This document shows, in pieces, positions 53,037 through 62,532 of a DNA stretch of 64,000 nt (positions within the stretch are counted from its first letter, which is position 1; every line of letters begins with the position of its first letter). The notes below the pieces were generated by a model that was given only the letters and a program-made list of their open reading frames with translations, did no database searches and was not told the DNA's origin. This DNA is from Promethearchaeota archaeon (GTDB lineage: Archaea > Asgardarchaeota > Lokiarchaeia > Sigyniarchaeales > SOKP01), in NCBI GenBank assembly GCA_016839555.1, contig JAEOUA010000008.1, forward strand, positions 124,001 to 188,000. The letters are read 5' to 3'. Both the position numbers and the translations under genes were made by a program.

Positions 53037-53159
53037 ACTTATTAGTTTTGTAAAAAAATTATAAAAAGGCCCAATAAAATTTTCAAATCTTAATAGAATT
53101 TTATAGAGATTGATTAATAATAGATGAATAAGTGTGGAGTTTTTTAAAGAATTTTTATA

Positions 53160-53690
53160 ATGCGTATGATGTTTGAAATTAATATTGAAAGTATAAATGA
53201 TTTTTACGATAGATTTAAGACTATTTTTTTTGAATTTTATAAACAAGGTTTTATCGCTAGTAATTATAATAGAATTAACTTTTATCAAAGCAAAGAGCAA
53301 TTAAAAAAATTTATTCAACAAGATTTTAAATATTTCTTTGATAATAATGCCAATAATTTCTTATTACAACTACAAGATGGAAAAAGGGAATCTCCAAATG
53401 AACTAAAGACTTCAGATATTATAATAGAAAATAAATCAGGTCCTATTATTTTTCCACAACCAGATATAATTTTAGTCACCTGTCCTTTATGTGATAAAAA
53501 AATTTTATCTAAGGAAATTAATTTTGAAAAAATAGATTTATCTCACATTTTAGTTTATCCCTTTCCATATTTGTATGTTCATCATTCTGATGGGGATGCT
53601 TTTCCTCACGCTCTATTGATATATTTCGATGCTCACTTTAAAGTAAGAGGTAAAAAAGTTATAAAATTTTCAAATTTGAATAGTAAATAA
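53160..53690 (+). CDS. Hypothetical protein with CxxC and His-rich C-terminal motif
   Basis: 176 residues, not assigned to a family. N-terminal half is helical (FYDRFKTIFFEFYKQGFIAS). The second half has a CPLC pair in LVTCPLCDKKILSKE and a striking conserved-looking run YPFPYLYVHHSDGDAFPHALLIYFDAHFKVRG, with four histidines (cited here only by its key parts: PYLYVHHSD, FPHALLIYFD). Cysteines and histidines together suggest a metal site. It is 48 nt upstream of the receiver-domain gene and in the same direction, so it may belong to a signalling operon. Confidence 0.6.
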   Translation: MRMMFEINIESINDFYDRFKTIFFEFYKQGFIASNYNRINFYQSKEQLKKFIQQDFKYFFDNNANNFLLQLQDGKRESPNELKTSDIIIENKSGPIIFPQPDIILVTCPLCDKKILSKEINFEKIDLSHILVYPFPYLYVHHSDGDAFPHALLIYFDAHFKVRGKKVIKFSNLNSK

Positions 53691-53737
53691 AGTTTTTATA
53701 TTCTAATTATTTAAAATAAAATGGTGAGATAGTAATC

Positions 53738-54103
53738 ATCAAAAACGTCTATTTAGTTGAAGATAATCATAAAAACTTAAAATTATTCAAAACCATTATA
53801 TCACGTCTTAATAATGTAAAACTTTACACTGAAACCCGCGGAGATTTAGGGTTACTTCTAATTGAATCAGGTGATCCTGATCTTGTTATTTTGGACATCA
53901 AATTACAGGCTATTAATGGAATTCAGATGGTAAAAAAATTAAGAAAAATCGAAAAATTTAAAAAAATTCCAATCATAGCTGTAACTGCTTATGCAATGAA
54001 GGGAGATAAGGAGCGCATTATAGAAGCAGGTTTTACGGATTACATCTCAAAACCAATAAATATTCAAGATTTCATTAAAAAAATACAATTATATTTAAAC
54101 TAA
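53738..54103 (+). CDS. Stand-alone response-regulator receiver protein with non-AUG start
   Basis: 121 residues as a full CheY-like domain: KNVYLVEDNHKNLKLF (acidic pair), phospho-acceptor aspartate in PDLVILDIKLQAINGIQ, AVTAYAMKGD (switch Thr), and DYISKPI with the invariant lysine. No output domain. No ATG, GTG or TTG is available between the preceding in-frame stop at 53717 and the conserved domain start. GGTGAG (53723-53728) is a good ribosome-binding site for an ATC codon at 53735 or 53738 (ATA at 53729 is another option), so initiation is probably at a rare codon or the ATG has been mutated. The nearest ordinary start, inside the domain at about residue 52, would remove the active aspartate. 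It follows the 176-residue gene by 47 nt. Confidence 0.75.
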   Translation: MKNVYLVEDNHKNLKLFKTIISRLNNVKLYTETRGDLGLLLIESGDPDLVILDIKLQAINGIQMVKKLRKIEKFKKIPIIAVTAYAMKGDKERIIEAGFTDYISKPINIQDFIKKIQLYLN

Positions 54104-54162
54104 GGTTTTTCCATTAAAATTTAAGTAAAGTATAATAAACTACTAATATAAGATTCTGTTAC

Positions 54163-54684
54163 TTAATTAAGTGGATTAAATTTTTGCATTTTTAGGGGAT
54201 ATCGAATTCCTAATATTTGGATTGCAATACTATTAATACTTAAAAACCTCTGAAATTGCTCTTCTGATATTTTGAACTTATTTTTTATGATTTCTGCATT
54301 AACGCGATAATCTAAATTTAAAGAATTAGAGATTATAAAAAATGCTAAAAATTCTACTTCATTTAAAGTATTGATTTCCGCTAAAAATAAATCTAAATCA
54401 GTCTTACTTTTTTTATTTACATTTTGAATATTTAGGATTTTAAAATAGTATAAGAATTCAACAAATCCATCACTTATACGGAAGATCTTAGAGGTAATTA
54501 TTTCATCATTACCTTCAATATCGAAAGTTTTCCATATAAATACAACAAAATCATTAAATTCTCGTTTACTTGTAAACACAGCTTTCTTATCAAGCCAAAA
54601 ACCTCCATATAGATTAGTAGCGTTGTTTAGGAATTTTATATATTTTTGATTTTTGCATAAAAAGCTTAGATCTAATTCATACAC
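54163..54684 (-). CDS. Hypothetical protein, 173 residues
   Basis: Not recognised. Opening residues include YELDLSFLCKNQKYIKFLNN, a mixed alpha/beta half (GGFWLDKKAVFTSKREFNDF), and a C-terminal helical half with a possible HTH-like segment (NKFKISEEQFQRFLSINSIA). No signal peptide, membrane helix or metal site. It converges on the receiver gene (59 nt between stops) and is divergent from the prepilin peptidase gene across 143 nt that probably contains both promoters. Confidence 0.55.
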   Translation of the reverse strand: MYELDLSFLCKNQKYIKFLNNATNLYGGFWLDKKAVFTSKREFNDFVVFIWKTFDIEGNDEIITSKIFRISDGFVEFLYYFKILNIQNVNKKSKTDLDLFLAEINTLNEVEFLAFFIISNSLNLDYRVNAEIIKNKFKISEEQFQRFLSINSIAIQILGIRYPLKMQKFNPLN

Positions 54685-54827
54685 AATTATTCACCTAACG
54701 TATGAAATAAATTTTATACTCTACTATAAAAACACATGTAAAATGATGTTAAATAAAAGATGTGTTTAAATATTTATCTCTACAATTTATTAGGAAAAAG
54801 CATGTATAAATTGTGGTACTTTTCTTA

Positions 54828-55358
54828 ATGATGCTTCTTAATCATATATCTTTCTGTTTTATTTCTACTATATTATTTATATGCGTAATTTATGATATAA
54901 AGATGCAAATCATACCCAATCAAATTGTTTTAATTCTATTTATTTATGGAGTTTTAATTTCTATTATTGAGGGTTTCTTTTATATTGATATTTTATTATT
55001 TTTTATTTTTAGTAAAATTTTTCTATTTTTCGGGCTATTTCTTTTATCACTCCTATTATTTAAAAAAAAATTAATTGGAGGGGGAGATGGAAAAATACTT
55101 ATTAGTTTTTTTTTGGCTCTACCTTTTAAATATCTTCCACTATTTATTGTTTTATTCTTCCCATTTTATATTTTTTTTATTGTTTTTACATTAAACATGT
55201 ATTATCTATTAAATAGATTTCGACTTTTTATAGATTTCGACTTATTAAGCCAATCTTTTCTCTTTCAAGATTCACCCTCCATTAAGCAAGATTCAATTGC
55301 TCTATTGATCCCTCATTATTTATCTTATCTTTCAATCATTTTCCTTATTTACTTATGA
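54828..55358 (+). CDS. Type IV prepilin peptidase (A24, TadV/FlaK-like)
   Basis: 176 residues from the ATG at 54828 (a GTG at 54813 would add five). About six membrane helices. The two catalytic aspartates of the A24 family are seen: CVIYDIKMQIIPNQIV (D near 23; family DxxxxxIPN) and GGGDGK (GxGD near 83-88). No N-terminal methyltransferase domain, as in the short archaeal/Tad forms. It cleaves the class III leader of pilin-like proteins. A pilin-like 81-residue gene and a TadC/FlaJ-like gene lie within 2.5 kb downstream, so this is probably the peptidase of that apparatus. Confidence 0.85.
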   Translation: MMLLNHISFCFISTILFICVIYDIKMQIIPNQIVLILFIYGVLISIIEGFFYIDILLFFIFSKIFLFFGLFLLSLLLFKKKLIGGGDGKILISFFLALPFKYLPLFIVLFFPFYIFFIVFTLNMYYLLNRFRLFIDFDLLSQSFLFQDSPSIKQDSIALLIPHYLSYLSIIFLIYL

Positions 55359-55397
55359 AATTATCCTCTATCTTTAAATAATTATTTTAATAATAAA

Positions 55398-56171
55398 ATG
55401 AGTATGATTTTGATTACTTTTTTAGATTCCTCTGAAGAAACTTTTAGAGAGATAATTTATTACTTGGACAAAGTTCAAGGGGAAGTGGTGAATGCTATTT
55501 CTATATTTAATAATTTTCTCACGCTCATTCTAAGTTTAAGTAATATTATCTTAAGTCTTATATTCTTTTCTTTTGCATATCGATTAGAGATCGGGGGGCG
55601 TACTTTTCAAATCAAACAAGAGGGATTAATTATTAAACACAAAAGAATTGGTTTTATAACTAAATTTGGATGCTATTTTTTAAGTCTCTTATCTGTTCTT
55701 TCATTGTTAAATTTATTACAATTTATGTTATTAAAACTTTTTAGTTTCATTCCTATTTCTCCAATGATGAGTCTTTTAGAAAGTATTTTAAGCTCTCTTT
55801 CTAAAATTTCAACTAGTTATGAAGATTTTAAGGCCTTATTTAATTTATTATCGAATCCTGAGAATTTAATTTTTGAGAATATTGGTAATTTATCTCCTAT
55901 TTGCCGTTTTGCTTTAGTGGGATTTAGCTGTGCCGCATTTCTTTCTTTTATTATTGTTTTAATATTCTTTTACTATATAGCTTTTAAAAAATTTATACCA
56001 AAAAAAAAGAATAAGAAATTAGCGTCCTACGGGATTCTATTTCTTATACTTCTACTCCTATTTGGATTTCCCTTGATGCTTCGTATGAGTTTGATATATT
56101 CGAACGCTTCAAGTTTTCAATCTTTGCCTTTTATTAATTCTTCCCCATATTATGGTCCTGGTTTTCAATAA
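55398..56171 (+). CDS. Membrane protein near the pilus locus, unknown
   Basis: 257 residues with about four hydrophobic segments (around 35-60, 95-125, 180-202 and 212-232). Not recognised. Residues after the second helix have a periplasm-like loop (SMLESILSSLSKISTSYEDF pattern); the tail is short and polar (SSFQSLPFINSSPYYGPGFQ). It starts 39 nt after the prepilin peptidase gene in the same direction, which suggests one operon and a role in the same membrane apparatus. Confidence 0.65.
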   Translation: MSMILITFLDSSEETFREIIYYLDKVQGEVVNAISIFNNFLTLILSLSNIILSLIFFSFAYRLEIGGRTFQIKQEGLIIKHKRIGFITKFGCYFLSLLSVLSLLNLLQFMLLKLFSFIPISPMMSLLESILSSLSKISTSYEDFKALFNLLSNPENLIFENIGNLSPICRFALVGFSCAAFLSFIIVLIFFYYIAFKKFIPKKKNKKLASYGILFLILLLLFGFPLMLRMSLIYSNASSFQSLPFINSSPYYGPGFQ

Positions 56172-56240
56172 ATTGTTCATCCATTATGGAGTGAGAATTT
56201 TTTCAGTAGAGATGTTAAATTTAAATTTAGAGATATTTTT

Positions 56241-56642
56241 CTAATGTTGTTTTCTAATAATGTCGTCGATAACTTTTTGTAATTTATCAACCTTCTTATC
56301 TTGTTCATCCTCTTCTGCATTTTCTGTTTTTTCCTTTTTGTTGTGCTCATTAGCTTCAAATTCTTTTCCGACTATCGGGATTTTAATATCAGGAATAATA
56401 AACATTATCGCTAACAATATAATTGATAAAGCTAATGTCGAAAAATAAAATAATTCATATATTACATTTTGAATGTTTATATTATGGCTGATATATAGAT
56501 ACAAAGAAGGTGTTATGAAAATAAGTAAAAAATATTTAAAATAGGGGATTTTAATATCATTTTTCCATATTATAAAATAGATTGGGATAATAAAATGTAA
56601 TAAAGATAATACTAATTTTAATTCAGGAATATTTTCGAACAT
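56241..56642 (-). CDS. Small membrane protein with acidic tail
   Basis: 133 residues with about three or four helices (LVLSLLHFIIPIYFIIW, YFKYFLLIFITPSLYLYI, YFSTLALSIILLAIMFII), then a cytoplasmic tail rich in Glu and Lys (NEHNKKEKTENAEEDEQDKK) ending in a helix. Not recognised. It is the only minus-strand gene between the two halves of the pilus-like locus and is divergent from the pilin-like gene. A shorter frame overlapping its end was discarded. Confidence 0.6.
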   Translation of the reverse strand: MFENIPELKLVLSLLHFIIPIYFIIWKNDIKIPYFKYFLLIFITPSLYLYISHNINIQNVIYELFYFSTLALSIILLAIMFIIPDIKIPIVGKEFEANEHNKKEKTENAEEDEQDKKVDKLQKVIDDIIRKQH

Positions 56643-56780
56643 TTCTATTTTTTTTTAAAAAAAACTTAATAAAGATACCTTTTTTGTTTTCTTTTATCGT
56701 TTTTTTAATAAAAATTAGTAGACTTTATTAAACTATTTTAGGAATAACAAAAAATAATATAAATTTTATGAGGTAGGCAT

Positions 56781-57026
56781 ATGCAAAAGAAAGAAAAAAG
56801 AAGAAAATTATTAAAACGCTTTTTAAAAAATGAAAGAGGTTTAAACAACATCATAATCCCTATCATCGTCATTCTAGTCGGGATCATTGTTATCCTTTTT
56901 TTAATACTATGGATTTTTGATTTATGGGATCAAGTTGTAGCACGTTTTCAAGGTTATTTCGGCTTAAATTTAGTTTTTAATAGCGTTAAGATAATTGAAT
57001 CCTTTACAGTAATATTAATGTGGTGA
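56781..57026 (+). CDS. Pilin-like protein with class III signal sequence
   Basis: 81 residues: highly basic start (KKEKRRKLLKRFLKNERG) then a hydrophobic helix (LNNIIIPIIVILVGIIVILFLI), the pattern of a type IV/Tad prepilin whose leader is cut after the glycine at about residue 20. The mature part is about 60 residues, as short as Flp-type pilins or minor subunits. A prepilin peptidase (54828) and a TadC/FlaJ-like gene (57039, 12 nt downstream) flank it. The absent glutamate at position +5 of the mature helix is unusual for a major pilin. Confidence 0.7.
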   Translation: MQKKEKRRKLLKRFLKNERGLNNIIIPIIVILVGIIVILFLILWIFDLWDQVVARFQGYFGLNLVFNSVKIIESFTVILMW

Positions 57027-57038
57027 ACCATTTAGAAG

Positions 57039-58625
57039 ATGAGGGGAAAGGGAAGTTTAAATAGATACATTAAGTTCATTAAGAAAATTGGAAAATACAA
57101 TATTCCATTAATGAGGTTTTTGTTGGATCTTGAAGAAGATTATCGATATCTGTATGAAAAATTATATAGTGTTACCGAGGAGCAGGTTGGAAAGGCAACT
57201 TTTATTGTTTTTTGTTTCATTTTTTTATTTTCTTTTATACCTTTTTTTTTAATAACGTTTATCTTAATTGGTATGATTTCATCTTCATTTTTCATTATCC
57301 TTTTATTACTCTTGACATTAAGTATGATACTTTCTACTGTTGTTGCATATTTTTTCAATACAATTTTGTTTAGAAGAATCAGAAGTGATGAAAAATCAAT
57401 AAATGCCTTAATATATTTATTAAGGATAAATTTCTCATTGTTTAAGTTAGTCGGCGATAAATCAGATTTGGGAATAATATTTACAAAACTTATAATTCAA
57501 TTTAAGCTTCCAATCTCTCATAGATTTAAGGAAATATTCTCAAAAATGTTAATCGGTCATAGTTTAGAGAATCAATTGAAATTATTGATTACACCAAGTT
57601 TGGATTTTAATTACTATATTAAGGATTTATTGTTAAGCAATTTCTCAATTGATGAACGCTACTTCGACGAATCCAAAGAAGAGAAGCATTTTAAGAAGGT
57701 GATTCGAAATCTCAAGGTTAAACTAGGGATAATGTTTTTTATTGGATTTTTTTTTCCAATAATTTTATGTGTTATTATTTTATTTGAACTAATTCCGTTG
57801 GTATATTCGATTTTTCTTTTACCTTTTATTATCTTATGTTTATTTTTTCTTTATCAAAAACTAATTAAGAATAATTCCTCTCTAATTGGTGTTGTAGATG
57901 GATTCAATTTGTATGAAAAGCAAAAATTTATAGAATTTTTAAAATTTTTAGAAACTTTAGCAGCTTTTTTATTAAAAAAGAGCCCCGAACTTTCCTTTGC
58001 TGAGGCTTGCTTCGCAATAAAACCGCGATTTAAAGTATTAAAGAAAATATTATCATACCAGACGGCAAGACTTTTGAGTTTACAAGTAACGTTAAAAAAT
58101 ATGATTAAGAGCCTTAAAACAGAACTTGAAGATAATCGTTACTCCATTTTAATGAATATTATTTATAAGATGATGATTAAGAGTTCTAAGGGAACCAGCG
58201 ATAAAATTAGGGATATATTAATAATCCTAAGAAGACATAAAAATCTTGAAGAAAGATTTTCAGAAATTATTAAATCGAATAAGATAATCGCTTTATTGCT
58301 TGTTTTTCTCTTTCCAATAATATTAGGTGCAATTGGGGGTTTCCTTCCTCTCTTTATGGCTGCTATAGAGATTTTGAGAGAATCTGATATTTTAGCATTG
58401 AATTCTTATACTAAAATAAGTTTTTTTGAATTAATTAAAATAAATGATGTTATTATGACATTTGTAATATTATTAGCCTGTACTCTGATAACCTCATATT
58501 TTTTTATGAAAATTGTTCGATATAAAAGGTTTAAGATAATTTTATTTTTAACATGTTTTATTTTCATAGTTTCCTTTTTGGTTATTTTATTCTTTACTTT
58601 TAATCTAGAAGAAATCTACGTTTAA
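57039..58625 (+). CDS. TadC/FlaJ-like type II secretion F-domain membrane protein
   Basis: 528 residues. Two membrane segments at about 60-110 and two at 230-285, with a second block at 420-525. Two cytoplasmic helical stretches with the T2SF character lie at about 130-215 (LGIIFTKLIIQFKLPISHRF, MLIGHSLENQLKLLI) and 310-425 (FLKFLETLAAFLLKKSPELS, ILMNIIYKMMIKSSKGTSDK). This duplicated T2SF layout is typical of archaeal FlaJ/TadC proteins, the inner-membrane platform of pili, archaella and Tad systems. It starts 12 nt after the pilin-like gene. No TadA/GspE-type ATPase is found next to it. Confidence 0.78.
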   Translation: MRGKGSLNRYIKFIKKIGKYNIPLMRFLLDLEEDYRYLYEKLYSVTEEQVGKATFIVFCFIFLFSFIPFFLITFILIGMISSSFFIILLLLLTLSMILSTVVAYFFNTILFRRIRSDEKSINALIYLLRINFSLFKLVGDKSDLGIIFTKLIIQFKLPISHRFKEIFSKMLIGHSLENQLKLLITPSLDFNYYIKDLLLSNFSIDERYFDESKEEKHFKKVIRNLKVKLGIMFFIGFFFPIILCVIILFELIPLVYSIFLLPFIILCLFFLYQKLIKNNSSLIGVVDGFNLYEKQKFIEFLKFLETLAAFLLKKSPELSFAEACFAIKPRFKVLKKILSYQTARLLSLQVTLKNMIKSLKTELEDNRYSILMNIIYKMMIKSSKGTSDKIRDILIILRRHKNLEERFSEIIKSNKIIALLLVFLFPIILGAIGGFLPLFMAAIEILRESDILALNSYTKISFFELIKINDVIMTFVILLACTLITSYFFMKIVRYKRFKIILFLTCFIFIVSFLVILFFTFNLEEIYV

Positions 58626-59732
58626 TTGAAAAAACTCTTTTATACTTAGGATTTTTACTTGCTCTAATTGCTCTATATTGTCGTATTGAGTCTTTAATCT
58701 CCTCAGATGTTGTTGATTGAGAAATATAATATAGATTTTAAAAATGTTTTGCATCTCTAATATTTTTATTATTCTCTCTTCATTAAATTCATCGAGTAAT
58801 ACAATCATGATACCTTTTTCTATTATTAACGCGCTTTCATTTAGTACCTCATATTTAACATTTCTTGTCTCTAATCGTGATTTAATCTTTTTTAGTATCT
58901 CATCTAATTTAGGTTTATCTCGAAGACTAAAAACCTCAAGTGAGCTATTTTCTTTATTTAATTCGCCTCTATATTCCTCTAATAATGGTAAGCGCCATAA
59001 AACTCTTCCAATATCTCTCTCTTCGGGCTTTTTAAAGTGGAGTGCTTCGATTTTAAAGAAATCATTGACATAATTTTTGAGATTGTGGTTTTCACTTCGA
59101 ATCATGAAAGATTCGACTATATAAGGATAAAAAAAAAGAGATCCAATAAATTTAAAGGGTATTATTAATCTAATTGTTGATTTTTGACTTTTCAATAATT
59201 TTATTAAGTCTGAAAAAAAGTATGCGTTTTCATTCACTTTAGTTAATGTAAAATCGATATTGTAAAATCTAAAAAAAAACGATTTATCTTCTTCTTTTAT
59301 CTCAATTAAATCTTTAAATTTCTTTATCTCTGCTTTTGGTTTGATTTTATCCATATTGAGAATTTCTAAAAAATATAATTTAATCAAATTAGGGGGTATT
59401 GAATTTGAGGTAATTCCAGGTATGGCGTTAATTTTTGAATGTATTTGTCTATATTTCATTATGATTTCATTTTTATTTTTTTCTTTAAATCGGATAATTA
59501 TCAAGGGCGCATCTTGATCTGAAATATTGTATTCTAGCGAATAGGAGTCAAGGATACCTTGCATTAAAAATTCATTAAGAATCTCTATTATTTCTATGTA
59601 TCTTTCCGATTGAAGAAAATTTAAGGCAAAATATACTTTATCCTTAACACTCATAAAATACATTAAATCTTCCTCTATGTAATGAGAAGAAAATTTAAAT
59701 TTATTTTTCTTTTTTTTATGCAAATTCACCAC
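58605..59732 (-). CDS. Hypothetical protein, 375 residues, in the pilus/VirB4 locus
   Basis: Not recognised. Starts with a basic stretch (LHKKKKNKFKFSSHYIEEDL) and contains alternating strand/helix segments (IIIRFKEKNKNEIIMKYRQI; NVKYEVLNESALIIEKGIMIVLLDE), with no obvious membrane helix, P-loop or metal motif. Its 3' end overlaps the TadC-like gene on the other strand by 21 nt. It is divergent from the third VirB4/HerA-like gene, so it may be part of the same apparatus. Confidence 0.6.
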   Translation of the reverse strand: MVNLHKKKKNKFKFSSHYIEEDLMYFMSVKDKVYFALNFLQSERYIEIIEILNEFLMQGILDSYSLEYNISDQDAPLIIIRFKEKNKNEIIMKYRQIHSKINAIPGITSNSIPPNLIKLYFLEILNMDKIKPKAEIKKFKDLIEIKEEDKSFFFRFYNIDFTLTKVNENAYFFSDLIKLLKSQKSTIRLIIPFKFIGSLFFYPYIVESFMIRSENHNLKNYVNDFFKIEALHFKKPEERDIGRVLWRLPLLEEYRGELNKENSSLEVFSLRDKPKLDEILKKIKSRLETRNVKYEVLNESALIIEKGIMIVLLDEFNEERIIKILEMQNIFKIYIIFLNQQHLRRLKTQYDNIEQLEQVKILSIKEFFQLNVDFF

Positions 59733-59838
59733 CTTCTTTTAATATAAATGAAAATATTTAAGATCATTCGAAATTACCCTTATTCTTTGTTATAAAAAAC
59801 TATTTGTTTTTATAAATAGATTTAAAATAAGTACGAGA

Positions 59839-62532
59839 ATGTTATTTACCTCAATTAGATACTATTATTTGATAATATTAATAGGTATTCTCTTTTGTTC
59901 AGGTATTATATTTTACAAGAAAAAAAAGTATGAAAAAATATTTCGGTTTGGGAAATATTTAATTTTACTTACTCTATTTATATCTATTTTCATTTATTTA
60001 GAAGATTTAATTTCAGGCAACTTGACAGAGGGGCTGCAGATTATAATGAATTTAGAAATGATCTTAATCCTAATCTTGTACTCTTTAGAATTCTATATAA
60101 TTCATAAGCGTTCAGTAGGGGGTACTTATTATATTTATATAGCGATAATAATCATTTTATTTCACGTTGTGCTCTCCGGAATCCTATTGCCGTTTCCTGA
60201 ATCTACGTTCATGATTATTTTTTTATCTTTAATCATAAGTGTTTCATTAGCCAACCTATCGAAAGAGCAGAAACGGATCTTTCAAATTACATTAATTGGA
60301 TGGTATATATATTTAAACTATAAGTTTATAGGAATTAGTTATTATGAAATCATCTCATTAATAATTATCTTTGTTATATTGCTTGGATATAGACCTATAA
60401 TTAATTATATAATTCATTTTTATCATACTCTCATTATTTTATTGATTGGACCTTTTATCAAATTAAAATCCCTAAACAATAAAACATCTAAGAAAAGTAA
60501 ATTATATAAACACAAGGGAAATCATTATTTAACTACTGTTGAAATTACACAAATAGGCAAAGTAACAAATGAAGATCAAAAAAAGAAACAGAAAATAGCA
60601 ACATGGTTAAAAGATTATTTTCGAGTATTGAAAGCGAATCGTGTGCAAATTAATTTAAAAAAAGGACGGTTCGAATTCAAATTTATCATTTTAACCGAGA
60701 CGGAAAAGGAAGGAATAATGAAGGGGAATAAAATCCTAACCGACTTAGAATCAGAGTATCCGGGATTAGACGGAAAAGTGTCCATAAGGCCTTTTAGAAA
60801 AAGTGAACTATATATGAAAGAGCGATGGTATAGACTAAGGATTCCCAAACCGCCATATGAAACACGATTTGAATTAATTAATCACTTGATCACAATATTT
60901 GAAAAAAAGAATATAGACCTTAAAATATCTTTAATTTGGAAAAAAGCACCTGAGAGAAAGGTGCCAGAGATGAAGGCAAGAGTTCTTGCAATGAAATACA
61001 AGGATAAAAATGAGAAAGAGAATTTCATTCGCATGTGGAGAAGAGAATTGTTTTATATGGGGATTTATATAAATTATAATATTAATGGAAATAATGCATA
61101 TGATGAGTTTGAAATTGAGGGGATTTTAAAAAGTTTAGAAATATCAATCAGAAATACTAAAAAAGTTGGTAAAATTAAAAAAGTGAGCTGTGGAACTAGG
61201 GCTGATTTCTATCGTGGGATTATTCCCCACGGAAATTATCTTACTCCACTAACATTTGATTTTACATTCACAGAGAAAATGCCTATACACACACCTCGTG
61301 GATTGAAGAATCAAACTATCAATTTTAGAAATCATACTGAAAATAGTTCCCGAATTCCTATTGGATATTGGATTAATAAGTATGGCAAGGTTACGGAAAA
61401 GTTAATATATCTAAATGTCGATGATCTTGATCAGGGCTTATTAATTGTAGGTAAGACTGGTTCGGGAAAAACTTATGTAATGGGTAATATTAATAAGCAT
61501 ATTAGGGAAAAGAGACCTGAAGTAGGGATTTTAGTTATAAACTATAAGAGAGAGATTGAAGAAAATATATATTCCGCCGAAAGACAATACACTTATGGTA
61601 AGAATTTGAAAGTTCCATACATGTACCCTGTTGACGCAAGCCTACTTGAAAAACATATCTCTGAAACATCTAAAGGCATTATGGGGGCACTTGGCTTCCA
61701 GCAGGAAGCATTCTATGCATGTTCGCAAGAATTAATGGATTATATTATAAAAAACAAATGTCCACCAAGCTCAATAAGGGAGCTTTTAAAATTGACAAGA
61801 GCTTATTTCTTTAAAGAGAAGAGCTCCTACGATATTAAATATCAAAATAGAATTACATCAGCTATTTACACTCGTTTGAATTTTAATCTGAATAAAACAG
61901 TGGAGGATATTCTTAATCCATTCAATGAAGCTTTATGGTATGAGGAATGGATTAGTGGAAAAACAGTTCAAATTAACTTAGTGAATTGTAATGATTGGAT
62001 TCAGAGACTTCTCACTATTCTCATTTTGCTGACAATAAAAACGCTTACACCTAATAAAGTTGAAGATTCGAACTTAAAATTAATTGAAATCGATGAGGCT
62101 CATCGAATAATAGGGAAAAATCCCGATGAGAGAGATCCAGAAAATGATGAATTCATCGCCTCCAAGAGAGTGGGAGAGCTTTTTCACGATTTAGCAGAAG
62201 AGTATCGGGATAGATTCATTAGTTTTATCACTGCTGATCAACAAGCGCACAAGCTTCGTGATACAGCAATTTCCTCTCCAAGTTCCAAGATAATATTAGC
62301 GCAAGATTTACTTAGTATTAAAAGATTAGCGTCAGATCCATCTCAAATTGAATATATGAAGCGTATGGAAAATAGGATAGCGATTTTTGATTCAAATTCA
62401 ACAGGGGACCTAATCTCTTTTAAAACAATAGATTTTACTCCTACTAATTCTACATCTCTCTGTTTAAAGTGTGGAGAAATTAATGAGGAGAGTGCTAAAT
62501 TTTGCTCCCAATGCGGTTCAAAGATTAATTAA
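59839..62532 (+). CDS. VirB4/HerA-like ATPase with membrane N-terminus and zinc-ribbon C-terminus
   Basis: 897 residues. About seven hydrophobic helices occupy residues 1-215. A VirB4-type substrate domain follows (roughly 230-520, beginning YLTTVEITQIGKVTNE). Walker A is LLIVGKTGSGKTYVMG near 534-549; EVGILVINYKREIEEN; Walker B LKLIEIDEAHRII near 746-758; then VGELFHDLAEEYRDRFISFITADQQ, like the HerA arginine/sensor region. The last 25 residues form a zinc ribbon (SLCLKCGEINEESA, FCSQCGSKIN). It is homologous to the 639-residue protein at 20488-22407, both containing EVGIL.INY/V and a LGFQ/LGFE segment, but adds the membrane part. It lies downstream of the TadC-like and pilin-like genes, with a divergent unknown between them, and may power that machine. 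Confidence 0.85.
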   Translation: MLFTSIRYYYLIILIGILFCSGIIFYKKKKYEKIFRFGKYLILLTLFISIFIYLEDLISGNLTEGLQIIMNLEMILILILYSLEFYIIHKRSVGGTYYIYIAIIIILFHVVLSGILLPFPESTFMIIFLSLIISVSLANLSKEQKRIFQITLIGWYIYLNYKFIGISYYEIISLIIIFVILLGYRPIINYIIHFYHTLIILLIGPFIKLKSLNNKTSKKSKLYKHKGNHYLTTVEITQIGKVTNEDQKKKQKIATWLKDYFRVLKANRVQINLKKGRFEFKFIILTETEKEGIMKGNKILTDLESEYPGLDGKVSIRPFRKSELYMKERWYRLRIPKPPYETRFELINHLITIFEKKNIDLKISLIWKKAPERKVPEMKARVLAMKYKDKNEKENFIRMWRRELFYMGIYINYNINGNNAYDEFEIEGILKSLEISIRNTKKVGKIKKVSCGTRADFYRGIIPHGNYLTPLTFDFTFTEKMPIHTPRGLKNQTINFRNHTENSSRIPIGYWINKYGKVTEKLIYLNVDDLDQGLLIVGKTGSGKTYVMGNINKHIREKRPEVGILVINYKREIEENIYSAERQYTYGKNLKVPYMYPVDASLLEKHISETSKGIMGALGFQQEAFYACSQELMDYIIKNKCPPSSIRELLKLTRAYFFKEKSSYDIKYQNRITSAIYTRLNFNLNKTVEDILNPFNEALWYEEWISGKTVQINLVNCNDWIQRLLTILILLTIKTLTPNKVEDSNLKLIEIDEAHRIIGKNPDERDPENDEFIASKRVGELFHDLAEEYRDRFISFITADQQAHKLRDTAISSPSSKIILAQDLLSIKRLASDPSQIEYMKRMENRIAIFDSNSTGDLISFKTIDFTPTNSTSLCLKCGEINEESAKFCSQCGSKIN

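Noticed and set aside
53037..53300. N-terminal extension of the 224-residue gene to 53300
   Set aside because: It overlaps the divergent 176-residue gene by 141 nt and adds only low-complexity sequence; the ATG at 53036 is better.
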